From NCBI GenBank assembly GCA_050018415.1, contig JBEKAB010000004.1, forward strand, positions 1 to 64,000: a stretch of DNA of 64,000 nt, given 5' to 3'. This document shows positions 17,811-26,330 of the stretch, piece by piece. Position numbers and translations under genes: made by a program. The stretch is from UBA1161 sp002311745 (GTDB lineage: Bacteria > Planctomycetota > Phycisphaerae > Tepidisphaerales > Tepidisphaeraceae). The notes under the pieces were generated by a model. It did not search any database. It had not been told where the DNA came from and saw nothing but the letters and a program-made list of their open reading frames with translations. Numbering within the stretch: the first letter of the stretch is position 1; each line of letters starts with the position of its first letter.

Positions 17811-18824
17811 ATGCTGAAAAGAATCCTGAATCGTTTCCTCGGCGCACTTCCTTTCAGCGTGGTTCGGCACCTTTCGGGCGAAAAGCTGGCCGCGCCCTTT
17901 TATCATGCGGTCACCGACGAACCGTTGCCGCACATCAGGCACCTTTTTCGCGCCAGATCTCTCCAAGCCTTTGAAAAAGACCTGGACTTCTTCCTCAAGG
18001 AGTTCCATCCCATCTCGTTGGAAGATCTGCTGAATCACGTTCGCCGTGGCACACCGCTTCCGCCCAACCCGCTTTTCCTCTCAGTGGACGACGGTCTTCG
18101 TGAAAATCTTCGGACCGTTGCCCCGCTCTGCATCCGCAAGGGCATTCCAGCCACTTTCTTCGTCAATCCCGATTTTCTCGACAATCGCGCGATGGGTTAC
18201 CGTTACAAAGCCAGTGTGCTGATCGATGTGGCTTCAAGATTAGACGGCCCGACCGCCGCCGATGTCGCCTCCCGGATCGGCGACGCCATCGGTGTGCCAG
18301 GTCTTCGACCGTCGGATATTCCCACCGCGCTGTTGGCCGTCACCTACCCTCAATCCGCCGTCTACGATCGTGTGGCCAAGATTTTGCAAGTGGATTTCGA
18401 CGACTACCTGAGGGCGCGAACGCCGTACTTGAGTCACGCCGAATTGCGCGAACTTGTGCAATCCGGCTTCGCCGTTGGCGCGCACAGTCTTGACCATCCC
18501 CGCTTCGCGGAGATTCCCTTTGACGAGCAGTTGCGTCAGACGCGCCTGAGCATTCAAGCGATCCAAAACGATTATCCATCGCCTTGTCGCAGCTTCGCGT
18601 TTCCGTTTGGATCCGATGGCGTCAGCGAGGCGTTTTTCGACACCGTTCTTGGCGACGGGACCGCGGACTTGTTGTTTTGCGTCGGCCGCATCGCCAAGCC
18701 AGGCCCACGCACGATCCCGCGATTCTGGATGGAAGCCGTCCCAGGCACAGATGCACGCGAGATGTTCAGGAACTCCTATCGCCAGCAGGTGAAGTCCAGA
18801 CTCCTGTCGCTGGCGCGCCGATAA
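17811..18824 (+). CDS. polysaccharide deacetylase family protein
   Basis: 337 residues from ATG 17811. NodB-type fold: the catalytic/metal Asp pair sits in LFLSVDDG (Asp93-Asp94), and the two metal His residues in GAHSLDHPRF (near residue 223). The segment SFAFPFGSDG matches the fourth conserved motif. Family enzymes remove N- or O-acetyl groups from amino-sugar polymers. No clear signal peptide, so it may act in the cytoplasm on lipid-linked glycan. It is the last gene of the first polysaccharide cluster. Confidence 0.85.
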   Translation: MLKRILNRFLGALPFSVVRHLSGEKLAAPFYHAVTDEPLPHIRHLFRARSLQAFEKDLDFFLKEFHPISLEDLLNHVRRGTPLPPNPLFLSVDDGLRENLRTVAPLCIRKGIPATFFVNPDFLDNRAMGYRYKASVLIDVASRLDGPTAADVASRIGDAIGVPGLRPSDIPTALLAVTYPQSAVYDRVAKILQVDFDDYLRARTPYLSHAELRELVQSGFAVGAHSLDHPRFAEIPFDEQLRQTRLSIQAIQNDYPSPCRSFAFPFGSDGVSEAFFDTVLGDGTADLLFCVGRIAKPGPRTIPRFWMEAVPGTDAREMFRNSYRQQVKSRLLSLARR

Positions 18825-18930
18825 CAATCGCCGGGATTCCTCAGCAAGCCGAATCGCCGTCGCTCCGTGGCCCCATAGTTAGCGGCGGTGCGCAGCACCG
18901 CGGGTTCACCCAGCGTCGCAGCAACGAACG

Positions 18931-19018
18931 CTCAAAGTGCTGACGCACAACCTGACGCTGATCGCCCGCGTGCCGCGGAAGCTTTTCGACAGAGCACTTC
19001 CGACCCCTTTGAATTTCT
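18931..19018 (+). repeat. dispersed relic A, probable C-terminal fragment of a transposase-like gene
   Basis: Reads L-K-V-L-T-H-N-L-T-L-I-A-R-V and then LFDRALPTPLNF on the plus strand, with no start or intact gene around it. The same pattern recurs at 25972-26060 and 28152-28250. Just upstream the plus-strand phrase FTQRR lies in a shifted frame, as if a once continuous protein had suffered an indel. The KVL-HNL pattern resembles the tail of DDE transposases, but the family could not be fixed. Confidence 0.45.
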
Positions 19019-19109
19019 TATCCACCCTCCCATGTCGGCATGCCTCCACCCCGAGAATGAGCCGGTCGTCCCTGAGCCGGTCCGTACCGTTCCCATTTCA
19101 ACCCGGATC

Positions 19110-20183
19110 TCAGCGGACTGTGCCGTTGGATGTTTTTTCACGGAATTGGTTCGCGTCTCGCGCAAACGACAGGGCGGTGTCGTAGGTAATCTCACCCCGT
19201 TGGTACAGATCGAGCAGGGCCGTATCCATGGTTTGCATTTGGAATTTCTTGCCCGTTTGAATTTCATTGATGATCAGATGGGCCTCTCCATCGCGGATGA
19301 ACTTGCGAATGGCTGGAGTGGCGACACAGATTTCGCAGGCGAGGATTTGGCCCTTGCCGTCGGCGCGAGGCAACAGGTTTTGCGCAACGATGGCCTGCAA
19401 CGAATTCGATACCTGATAGGCGATGTTGTTCTGTTGTTCGGCGGGAAAAGTGCCGTAGATGCGCTGAATGGTCTGGACGGCATCCGGCGTGTGAAGCGTG
19501 GCGAGGACCAGGTGACCCGTCTCGGCGGCTGTCAGCGCCGTGGCGATGGTTTCCTGATCGCGCATCTCGCCGATGGCGATCACGTCGGGATCCTGCCGCA
19601 AAACGTGGATGAGCGCCTTGCTGAACGACGGCGTGTCGGTGTGGACCTCCTGCTGGATAACGATGCTGCTGCGATTCTCGTGTACGAATTCGACGGGGTC
19701 TTCGATCGTGACGATCTTGGCGCGCCTCTCGCGGTTGATGAGGTCCACCATGTAATTGAGCGTGGTGGTTTTGCCCACGCCGGTGGGTCCGGTAATGAGA
19801 ATGAGGCCGGTGGGTCGGCGGGTGAGTTCGTCGATGACGGCCGGCAGGCGCAGGGCTTCGCGCGGGCGAATTTCGGTTTCCGAGACGCGGATGGCCATCT
19901 CCGGACATCCGCCATGAAAATAGATGCTCGCTCGAAACCGGCCGACCTCTGGCCAGTGCCTGGAAAAGCAGAGTTGCCATTCCTCTTCAAGAATCCGCTT
20001 GTGTTTGTCGGTCAACAGCTGGTCGATCAACGAGCGCAACATTTCCTCGGTCAGCGGTTCGTGGCGCGCCAGACGGATATCTCCATGGACGCGAAACGCG
20101 GGGGCGACCCCGCGAACAAGATGAATGTCGCTTGCACCGAGCTCGCGTCCAGCTTTGAGGATTTGATCCAGGTTTACCTTCAT
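19110..20183 (-). CDS. pilT: PilT-like type IV pilus retraction ATPase
   Basis: 357 residues. Hexameric secretion-type ATPase: N-terminal PAS-like domain with GASDIHLV, Walker A GPTGVGKT at 132-139, Asp box IVTIEDPVEFVH, Walker B with DPDVIAIGEMRD, His box ETGHLVLATLHT. Length and order match PilT/PilU. It would power retraction of type IV pili or remodel a type II-like fibre. Last gene of the minus-strand run that starts with the radical SAM gene; 9 bases after the TPR gene. No pilB, pilC or pilM is visible in the window, so it may serve another function. Confidence 0.92.
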   Translation of the reverse strand: MKVNLDQILKAGRELGASDIHLVRGVAPAFRVHGDIRLARHEPLTEEMLRSLIDQLLTDKHKRILEEEWQLCFSRHWPEVGRFRASIYFHGGCPEMAIRVSETEIRPREALRLPAVIDELTRRPTGLILITGPTGVGKTTTLNYMVDLINRERRAKIVTIEDPVEFVHENRSSIVIQQEVHTDTPSFSKALIHVLRQDPDVIAIGEMRDQETIATALTAAETGHLVLATLHTPDAVQTIQRIYGTFPAEQQNNIAYQVSNSLQAIVAQNLLPRADGKGQILACEICVATPAIRKFIRDGEAHLIINEIQTGKKFQMQTMDTALLDLYQRGEITYDTALSFARDANQFREKTSNGTVR

Positions 20184-20192
20184 GAAATGATC

Positions 20193-20981
20193 TCAGGAAG
20201 AGCCAAATAGCCTTCGGAACAGACTTCGCACGACGTGACGATGTCTTTTCAGATCTTCCAGCGCCCGTCGCGCCAATACATGCTTTGGCATTAATTGCAG
20301 GCAATGGTTGAAGCTTTTTTCGGCGCTTCCGTTGAGACCCAGGGCCAATTCGCACTTGCCCTGGCAATACCAGCAATAGGCATGATCCGGCGCTGCTTCC
20401 ACCGCGGTGCGAATTCGCTGAATGGCCCTGGTGGCACGGCTGTAATGCAGATAGATCGCGCCGATATCCAACAAAACCAGCCAATCATTGTCCAGTTGTG
20501 CAGCCTTATCGAAGCAGTAGGTATCGGTGTCCTGCTTTCGGGCCAGCATCAATTCCCCGCGCGCCACCCAGGGATAGCTGAACAATCCCTGCTGGCCGAT
20601 GGCGGCGTCGCAGCTCGCCTGGGCGTTCTTGAGGTCTCCGATGCGGCAAAGCGACTGGCTGCGCGCCGCCAGGAGATCGGCGTTGTTCTTAAACAGTTCC
20701 AACGCCTTGCGACTCCACAGTTCGGCTTCGGGATATTCCGCCAGCGCGATGAGCATCTGCACTTGCCCGACCCAGCCGCCGACCAGGGATTTATCGAGTT
20801 CCAAGGCACGCGAGTAATAGCGCAGGGCCGATTCATGCATGCCGTTGCGGCGTTCCTCCACGGCCGCCTTGATCCAGTAATGTTCGTCATGGTCCGCAGA
20901 GCGTAGGTGTTGCTCTTGTGCGGAGGCGGATTGCGCGTTTTCCTGCCGGCCGCCGAATTCCAGTCGATCAAATCTTCTCAT
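20193..20981 (-). CDS. TPR protein
   Basis: 262 residues, nearly all alpha-helical. Tetratricopeptide repeats can be followed from about residue 35 (YWIKAAVEERRNGMHESALRYY, then SRALELDKSLVGGW) to the C-terminus (KSFNHCLQLMPKHVLA), about five to six repeats. No signal peptide or enzyme domain. Probably a cytoplasmic scaffold. It is packed between the zinc-ribbon/signal-peptidase-like gene (12 bases) and pilT (9 bases), so it is likely to act with them. Confidence 0.78.
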   Translation of the reverse strand: MRRFDRLEFGGRQENAQSASAQEQHLRSADHDEHYWIKAAVEERRNGMHESALRYYSRALELDKSLVGGWVGQVQMLIALAEYPEAELWSRKALELFKNNADLLAARSQSLCRIGDLKNAQASCDAAIGQQGLFSYPWVARGELMLARKQDTDTYCFDKAAQLDNDWLVLLDIGAIYLHYSRATRAIQRIRTAVEAAPDHAYCWYCQGKCELALGLNGSAEKSFNHCLQLMPKHVLARRALEDLKRHRHVVRSLFRRLFGSS

Positions 20982-20993
20982 GGCCGGCTCCGA

Positions 20994-22013
20994 TCAGCGA
21001 ATCACATGGAATCGAGACAAGGGCGAACTTCGCAAATAGGCGCGACCGACGATATTTTCCAGCGCGACGTTTCCGGTGGTTTGCCAGAGATTGGGATCGC
21101 TCAGGTTGGGCCATCCCGGCGCGCCGCTGGGGAGGATGAGGCAGTGAAAGGGCGGCACGGTCCAGGTGAACCGGCCGGACATGGGCCGGGGATTCAGCGG
21201 CAACCAGGGCGACGGCGTGCCGTTGACGATCAATTGGCCGGACTCGCATTGCACCGTGTCGCCGGAAATGGCGAGGATTCGATCGATATTCTCGCCGAGA
21301 TAGACATTGGTCAATCGACGGTGACCATCCGGGAAATAGGTCGTGGAATAGGTGATCGAATAGAGAACAACATCGCCGCGTCTTGGAGACGGCCACCGAT
21401 TGACCAAGATCACATCGCCCGGCTCAAACGCAGCCATGTGGGCCTGCACATGGTGGGGCTGGACGAATTCGCCGAGCAACAAACTGCACGGCCAGTAGAC
21501 GACGATCCCAAGCACCAGCGCGACGAGGATCGAGCCGCCGATGCGCTGGCGAACGCTGGCAAGGGGGGAATTCTGGGTGACGATATCGAGCGCGGCGGAT
21601 GCATGGACGCTGAATGCCATGCCCAGCCAGACGCTGCCCCATCCCGATCCATACATCGGGATCCACAACAAGAGACACGCGATGAACCCCCAGAGAAAAA
21701 GGTGCCCTCTCACGCGTTGCCGGAGAAGGAAATGTGACCAGCCGGGAACGACCAGGCGCGCCAGAACCGAAGGCCGAGGCAACGAAGGGGTTGCGGAATG
21801 GATCCGTGCCGCAACGGCTTCCACGTGGAGGGCGTCGCGCATCCGAAAATAGTCTTTGCGAATCGGAAACAGGCGGCGCGCGAGCTTGGCCGTCGAGCTG
21901 GCGCGCGGGGGATGCACGTCCATGACGGCGGTCGCCAGGCCCAGCGACGTCGCGCATCGACCGCACACCTCGCTGCCGGGCATATTCTGGAAACCACAGT
22001 TCGTGCACTGCAT
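20994..22013 (-). CDS. zinc-ribbon membrane protein with degenerate signal-peptidase-I-like domain
   Basis: 339 residues. A zinc ribbon at the start (C3, C6, C17, C20), then hydrophobic segments around 85-95, 105-140 and 160-182, then an S26/LexA-type beta domain. In that domain EPGDVILVNRW, RRGDVVLYSI and DRILAISGDTV copy signal peptidase I boxes. The catalytic residues are changed: the Ser of the usual SMxP motif is His192 (AHMAAFEPGD) and the general-base Lys is Arg245. Peptidase activity is therefore unlikely; a binding or chaperone role is inferred. Predicted inner-membrane protein in an operon with DUF2997 and TPR genes. Confidence 0.72.
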   Translation of the reverse strand: MQCTNCGFQNMPGSEVCGRCATSLGLATAVMDVHPPRASSTAKLARRLFPIRKDYFRMRDALHVEAVAARIHSATPSLPRPSVLARLVVPGWSHFLLRQRVRGHLFLWGFIACLLLWIPMYGSGWGSVWLGMAFSVHASAALDIVTQNSPLASVRQRIGGSILVALVLGIVVYWPCSLLLGEFVQPHHVQAHMAAFEPGDVILVNRWPSPRRGDVVLYSITYSTTYFPDGHRRLTNVYLGENIDRILAISGDTVQCESGQLIVNGTPSPWLPLNPRPMSGRFTWTVPPFHCLILPSGAPGWPNLSDPNLWQTTGNVALENIVGRAYLRSSPLSRFHVIR

Positions 22014-22047
22014 GATGCGTCACCCGGAGGTTGCCTGGCGTTGCCGA

Positions 22048-22254
22048 TCATCGCCGCTGTTTGACATTGACGTTCCGCTCGACGGTTTCGGCGGTTTCGT
22101 AAAACTCCGCGGTTTTCTCTCGGTGTTCTTCGCGGCCGAGGATCCGGACGACGAGGTCGGCGTACTCCATGCAAACAGGACCCTTGATCCCCTTGGTCGT
22201 TACCGTCACTTTCCCGGCGGGACTGATTTCAATTTCGAGTTCTTCCTGTGCCAT
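22048..22254 (-). CDS. DUF2997 small protein
   Basis: 68 residues with GAGGAA just before ATG 22254. The family pattern is clear: an N-terminal beta segment IEISPAGKVTVTTKGIKG, a conserved Cys in GPVCMEY, then a helix and a TAEFYE motif. Function unknown. DUF2997 genes are often neighbours of DUF1257 (Ycf35) and Ycf46 genes in cyanobacteria and planctomycetes, as here. Confidence 0.82.
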   Translation of the reverse strand: MAQEELEIEISPAGKVTVTTKGIKGPVCMEYADLVVRILGREEHREKTAEFYETAETVERNVNVKQRR

Positions 22255-22287
22255 GTCGTTCCTCGTTACAGGTTCATGGGTTTTCTA

Positions 22288-22755
22288 TTATAGATTACGA
22301 ACGCGGATTTTGACGGTGCGGTCCGCGGTGACTTCCTCGTCCACGATGGACATATTGTGTTGCTGAAGCTCGGTAACGATTTTGTGATAGGCGTATTGCT
22401 GGGTGACTCGGCCGATGAGTTCCTCGCCGATTTTTTTCAATTCGGCCTTGGACAGCCCCTCGCCTTCAACACAAAGCTTCAGCGCTCCGCGGGCATCGCG
22501 GGCGAAAATGGCTCGAACGCCTTCGCGTTCCACGACGATCTGGCCGCCGACGGGTCCGGCTTCCTGCAAGACCTCGCTTTCTTCAATGTCAATCTCGGCG
22601 CGGTTGCGGGTCTTGGCGGCGGCGGCGGCAAGGGCTGCGACGTTTGGCGCCGCGGCGATGCTGTACCCCAGGCTGGCGCAGGCGGCGGTCACGGCGGCCG
22701 TGATGACCGGCCAGCCGGCGATGATGAGCGGAGTCACGATGACGCAGGAACTCAT
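22288..22755 (-). CDS. DUF1257 (Ycf35-like) protein
   Basis: 155 residues from ATG 22755, preceded by GGAGG six bases away. The N-terminal 45 residues are hydrophobic and Ala-rich, unusual for this family. The C-terminal half carries the family hallmark VTQQYAYHKIVTEL followed by a beta-hairpin ending in VRNL. In cyanobacteria and plastids this family accompanies the AAA+ protein Ycf46, whose homologue is encoded 114 bases upstream here. Biochemical role unknown. The hydrophobic N-terminus suggests membrane association. Confidence 0.7.
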   Translation of the reverse strand: MSSCVIVTPLIIAGWPVITAAVTAACASLGYSIAAAPNVAALAAAAAKTRNRAEIDIEESEVLQEAGPVGGQIVVEREGVRAIFARDARGALKLCVEGEGLSKAELKKIGEELIGRVTQQYAYHKIVTELQQHNMSIVDEEVTADRTVKIRVRNL

Positions 22756-22869
22756 GGTTGCCTCCAATCGGGTTGATCTTGCAAAATATCATTCGCTCAT
22801 CTGAGGGCCTTGCTTCCGTTTTGTTCGTCGTGCCTGTCCCTCATGTGTCCAGGGCGCCTGTCCACGTTT

Positions 22870-24534
22870 TTACAATTCAATCTTCCGCCTCGCGGCGGGC
22901 GCGGCGGCGACGACGTCTCCCGACGCGGGACGCGCCCGGCCTTGTGCCCAGGTTCTCAGGCGATCCAGGCTTTCACTCATGGTTTTGGATAGCGGCACGG
23001 TTTCGGCCAGGCTGGTCATGAGCATCGCCGTGTCCAGGTCCGTATCGGCGCTGAAGGCATCGAAAAGCCCCGACACGATGGCCTGCTCGATCTCCGCGCC
23101 GCTGAATCCATCGCTGCGCCGGGCGAGGGTGTCCAGATCGAATTTATCCGGTTGGCGTCTTCGTTTTTGCAGATGAATGGAAAACACCGCCCGGCGCTCG
23201 GCTTCGTTGGGAAGATCCACGAAGAATATTTCGTCGAGCCTGCCTTTGCGGAGCAATTCCGGCGGCAATTGGCTGATGTCGTTGGCCGTGGCGATCACAA
23301 AGATCGGCGCCGTCTTGTCCGATAGCCAGGTCAGGAACGTGCCGAATACGCGCGCGGCGGTGCCGCCGTCGCTTCCGCCGGAACCCGCCGATCCGGCAAA
23401 CGCCTTGTCGATTTCATCGACCCAGAGGATCGCGGGGGCAACGCTCTCCGCGGTCTGAATCGCTCGTCGGATATTGTCTTCGCTGGAACCGACCAGGCTG
23501 CCGAACATGCGCCCGACGTCGAATCGCAGCAGAGGCAGCTTCCAGAGGCTGGCGACGGCCTTGGCGCAGAGGCTTTTGCCGCAGCCCTGCACGCCCAGGA
23601 GCAGCAGGCCGCGCGGCGAGGGCAGCCCGAATTCCGCGGCGCGCTCCGTGAAGGCGGTGCTTCGCTTGATCAGCCACTGCTTCAGATTATCCATCCCCGC
23701 CACGTGCGAAAATTGCTCCTCGCTGGCGAAAAATTCCAGCAATCCGCTCTTGCGGATGATCTGCTGTTTCTCGCTGAAGACGATGCTGATGTCATCGGCA
23801 TCAAGGGTCCCGTCGAGCACGAGCGTCTTTGCAAATACGTTCTCCGCTTCCTTCAGCGTCAGACCCAGCGCCGCATGAGTAAGGCGTTCTCGACCCGCGG
23901 CATCGAGGTTGATTTTGATCTGCGGCTTGTCTTTCAGGTCTTCGATGATCCGGTCGAGCAGCTTGTTGAAATCCTTGGCGCTGGGCGGGCGGAATTCGAT
24001 CAGCGTCACGTCCTTTTCCAGTTCGGGCGCGATGCGCATCACCGGGGCAACAATGACGATCGTCTTGTACGTGTCGCGCAGATGATACGCGACATCTTTC
24101 AACCGGCGAATGACGGCCAGGTTGGCGCGGTTTTCCTCGGTGAAAGGATGAAAATCCTTGAACAGGAAGATCGCCGGCTCAACATGCTGCAAAACCGCGT
24201 CCAAGGCCGCCAGCGGATCGGTGGTGCTTCCGGTTCCCGATTTGGAACGCTGGGCTTCCGCGCCGTAACGCACGATGCCCTGGGTGTACGTCCAGATGTA
24301 AAATTTCTTGCTGCGTGCCGTGGCGATATCGGCCAGCACTTTTTCCACGCGCTCTTCCTCCCAGCTCAGCACATAAATGATGGGATATCGCGCGCGGATC
24401 AGCACTTCCAGTTCGTCTTCCGGCTGAAGACATTGCGACAGGGGCTTGACGTTTTCCGAAGGCTCGGCGGCATGCGAGGCAGCCGGAGGCTGTGGCGTGG
24501 TCGGAGTCGTCGAGCTAGCGGGTCGCGCCTGCAT
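22870..24534 (-). CDS. Ycf46-like AAA+ ATPase
   Basis: 554 residues. The N-terminal half (about 35-260) is the Ycf46 family domain: LIRARYPIIYVLSWEEERV, AIFLFKDFHPF and an E-rich helical end. The C-terminal half is an AAA+ module with Walker A GVQGCGKS (314-321), Walker B ILWVDEIDK (about 369-377), a sensor in VIATANDISQLPPELLRKGRLDE, and an arginine-finger region. An ATP-driven remodelling factor; cyanobacterial relatives are linked to CO2 use in photosynthesis, which cannot be the job here. Overlaps the preceding small gene by 20 bases, so it is probably co-translated. Confidence 0.88.
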   Translation of the reverse strand: MQARPASSTTPTTPQPPAASHAAEPSENVKPLSQCLQPEDELEVLIRARYPIIYVLSWEEERVEKVLADIATARSKKFYIWTYTQGIVRYGAEAQRSKSGTGSTTDPLAALDAVLQHVEPAIFLFKDFHPFTEENRANLAVIRRLKDVAYHLRDTYKTIVIVAPVMRIAPELEKDVTLIEFRPPSAKDFNKLLDRIIEDLKDKPQIKINLDAAGRERLTHAALGLTLKEAENVFAKTLVLDGTLDADDISIVFSEKQQIIRKSGLLEFFASEEQFSHVAGMDNLKQWLIKRSTAFTERAAEFGLPSPRGLLLLGVQGCGKSLCAKAVASLWKLPLLRFDVGRMFGSLVGSSEDNIRRAIQTAESVAPAILWVDEIDKAFAGSAGSGGSDGGTAARVFGTFLTWLSDKTAPIFVIATANDISQLPPELLRKGRLDEIFFVDLPNEAERRAVFSIHLQKRRRQPDKFDLDTLARRSDGFSGAEIEQAIVSGLFDAFSADTDLDTAMLMTSLAETVPLSKTMSESLDRLRTWAQGRARPASGDVVAAAPAARRKIEL

Positions 24535-24772
24535 TGCTATTATCTCCCAAGCAAGTCATGCCCTCTGGTGTTTCACATCCCCCGGCCTGCGAGCTTTCCA
24601 TGCTCCTCACCTGACCCATGAACTGCTTGAGCCAGGGTGAGTGCGGGTTCAGGTCCACCAGTATATCCAACACTTGGCGCGACGTGCCGAAAATGTAGAC
24701 CCGGCCGTCCGGCTGGATGGTGATCTCCGTCATGGTGGTTTCATTCTCGATGGACGCGTCGCGGTCTTTCAT
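24515..24772 (-). CDS. small protein of the radical SAM-Ycf46 operon
   Basis: 85 residues if ATG 24772 is used. That start overlaps the stop of the radical SAM gene as ATGA, an arrangement that gives coupled translation; ATG 24733 would leave a 72-residue core. The core begins with beta-strand-like sequence (TEITIQPDGRVYIF) then a helix (RQVLDILVDL) and a Cys-containing tail. No family was recognised. It overlaps the Ycf46-like gene by 20 bases. Tight overlap on both sides is the main evidence that it is a real gene. Confidence 0.6.
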   Translation of the reverse strand: MKDRDASIENETTMTEITIQPDGRVYIFGTSRQVLDILVDLNPHSPWLKQFMGQVRSMESSQAGGCETPEGMTCLGDNSNAGATR

Positions 24773-25599
24773 TGGATCACCCGAAGCCCCATTTGGCCTG
24801 CAAGGCAGTGGGCTTGTTTGGCTTCGCCGGGCGTCAACGGATGGGCGATTTCGGCAAAGCGACGTGAGCGCCAACTCGGCAAATAGCTGTCGCGAAGACT
24901 GAACGGCACCCACGGAAGATTCTCACGCAGCCAATTCACGATGGGCCGGTAGCAACATTCCGCATGCCCGGGCAGCAGGAGATGACGAATGATCAGCCTG
25001 GATTGCCCCGCTGCGATCTTCAGATTGCGGGTGACGATGCGCGTGTAACTCTCAATTCCCGCCAGGCGGCGCCCGCACGCATCATTGCCGAATTTGAAAT
25101 CAGCAACGTAGACATCCACCGCATCCTTCAGCAAATCGAAGACCTCCGGCGTGCCTTGAAAATCAGATTTCCATACGACCGGCGGCAACTGCGGACATCG
25201 AGACATGACCTCGAGAATCGCTGGTAAATGAATGGTCGGTTCACCGCCGACCCATTGGATATTTCGCGCGCCTCGTTGCTGGCCCCACTGAACAGCCCGG
25301 TTGAAGAACTCGCTGGTCAGCGCCATTCCGCGCGACGGATCAAAGGCGTCGATGCCGGCAATACAGAAGCCGCAACGCAAGTCACATCCCGACAGGTAAA
25401 ACAGGTGCGAGGGAACCAGCTCAAGCTCCTCGCCGTACTCAATTCGGTGCCTGTACACATTGGCGACGGTTCCAGCCTTGCAGAAACCGAGATGGCCGGC
25501 CGAGCGATCCACACCGCAGCGATGCTCGCAAAGCATGCACTTCGTATAGCACGCCAAAGCGAGTTCCATTCGTCCGCGGCTCACCCCATCTGATGTCAT
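24769..25599 (-). CDS. radical SAM protein, PflA/PflX-like
   Basis: 276 residues from ATG 25599. Radical SAM cluster motif C-x3-C-x2-C at Cys72, Cys76 and Cys79 (SGCDLRCGFC). An N-terminal Cys-rich region (CYTKCMLCEHRCG, with another Cys at 40) would hold a second Fe-S or zinc site, as in the PflX-related COG1313 group. GGEPTIH is the usual GGE SAM-binding motif. Substrate unknown. The 4-base overlap with the following small gene and its position at the head of the Ycf46/DUF1257/DUF2997 group suggest it matures or activates a partner from the group. Long in-frame sequence upstream of 25599 is unrelated coding shadow. Confidence 0.87.
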   Translation of the reverse strand: MTSDGVSRGRMELALACYTKCMLCEHRCGVDRSAGHLGFCKAGTVANVYRHRIEYGEELELVPSHLFYLSGCDLRCGFCIAGIDAFDPSRGMALTSEFFNRAVQWGQQRGARNIQWVGGEPTIHLPAILEVMSRCPQLPPVVWKSDFQGTPEVFDLLKDAVDVYVADFKFGNDACGRRLAGIESYTRIVTRNLKIAAGQSRLIIRHLLLPGHAECCYRPIVNWLRENLPWVPFSLRDSYLPSWRSRRFAEIAHPLTPGEAKQAHCLAGQMGLRVIQ

Positions 25600-25931
25600 G
25601 AATCGCGCAACCTTGGAGCGAACAATTCCGGCAACGCTCCCGAATCGGTCGAATCCAGCTTCACAATATGAAGACGGATTCGATTCTGGGAATTTCACGC
25701 TTATGGCGGAGCTCGCCTGGGACGTGGATGAGGGCGACATCGACGAGGCGATGAAAAAATGGGCGATGAAAAATGGACACGCAACTTTTCTCCTTTTTCC
25801 TTGGTCGGCCGTGCGGCCGCAGGGCTGATTCCGGTGCCCGTCGCTGTGCCGCCGACTGGGGTTGGTTCGCCGGCGCCGTCCCACGCCTCGGGCGTTGTGC
25901 CGGCCGCTCATCCAGCGACGGCGACAGCAGC
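25600..25931. other. non-coding gap upstream of the radical SAM operon
   Basis: Must hold the promoter for the minus-strand operon, but no clear -35/-10 was picked out. The plus-strand open frame at 25598-25828 has no ribosome site and begins opposite the radical SAM start; it is not believed. A near-tandem duplication of GCGATGAAAAA occurs around 25748-25780. Confidence 0.4.
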
Positions 25932-26327
25932 TTATCCGCCCTGGCCAAACTCGACCAGGGCCCCGCGGCCGCGGGAAGTGATGCTTAAGGTTCTGCCGCG
26001 CGCTCTGGCGCTGACCGCCGCCGGGCTGCTGGAGGTATTCGACAGAGCACTCCGGCCGCCCCATTGCTTGAAGAAGAACGGCACCTTCGCGGCCGTGCAT
26101 TGATTTCTGATTTCCAGTGTCCATTTTTCGTCCATCGGCCTGGCGCGTGGACCGGATTCCCCGCCGGCAATAACCCAGTCGATGCCAGCGAGGTTCAGAT
26201 TGGCCAGAGGGCCAAGAAGCGGCTCCAGCGACAACAATTTGATCGCCGCTCCGCTTTGACGCAGATCGTCGATCCGCCATGTGTACGATTGCGATTCGAC
26301 GGAAACGCCCATCCAGATATTCTTTGC
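25932..26327 (-). pseudogene. DUF5131 (phage Gp37/Gp68 family) C-terminal fragment
   Basis: On the minus strand the frame reads NIWMGVSVE, LLSLEPLLGP, GIDWVIAGGESGPRARPMD and AAKVPFFFKQWGG, an unmistakable C-terminal half of the phage Gp37/Gp68 (DUF5131) family. The start of the gene is missing: an in-frame stop, which is the stop codon of the upstream membrane-protein gene, lies directly before it. The end also loses the family pattern after KQWGG, where the repeat at 25972-26060 begins. It is therefore a broken phage or mobile-element gene. Confidence 0.8.
25972..26060 (+). repeat. dispersed relic B of the transposase-like repeat
   Basis: Plus-strand sequence GGGAAGTG-TGCT-AAGGTTCTGCCGC and the rest matches relic C (28152-28250) at roughly three quarters of positions, and relic A more distantly. 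Translated it gives LKVLPRALAL and VFDRAL. It sits inside the decayed end of the DUF5131 fragment and is preceded by a GC palindrome (CCGCGGCCGCGG). Confidence 0.5.
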
Positions 26328-26330
26328 CCA

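Noticed and set aside
25598..25828. Plus-strand 76-codon open frame opposite the radical SAM start
   Set aside because: No ribosome site, overlaps the start of a well-supported gene and contains near-tandem low-complexity DNA.
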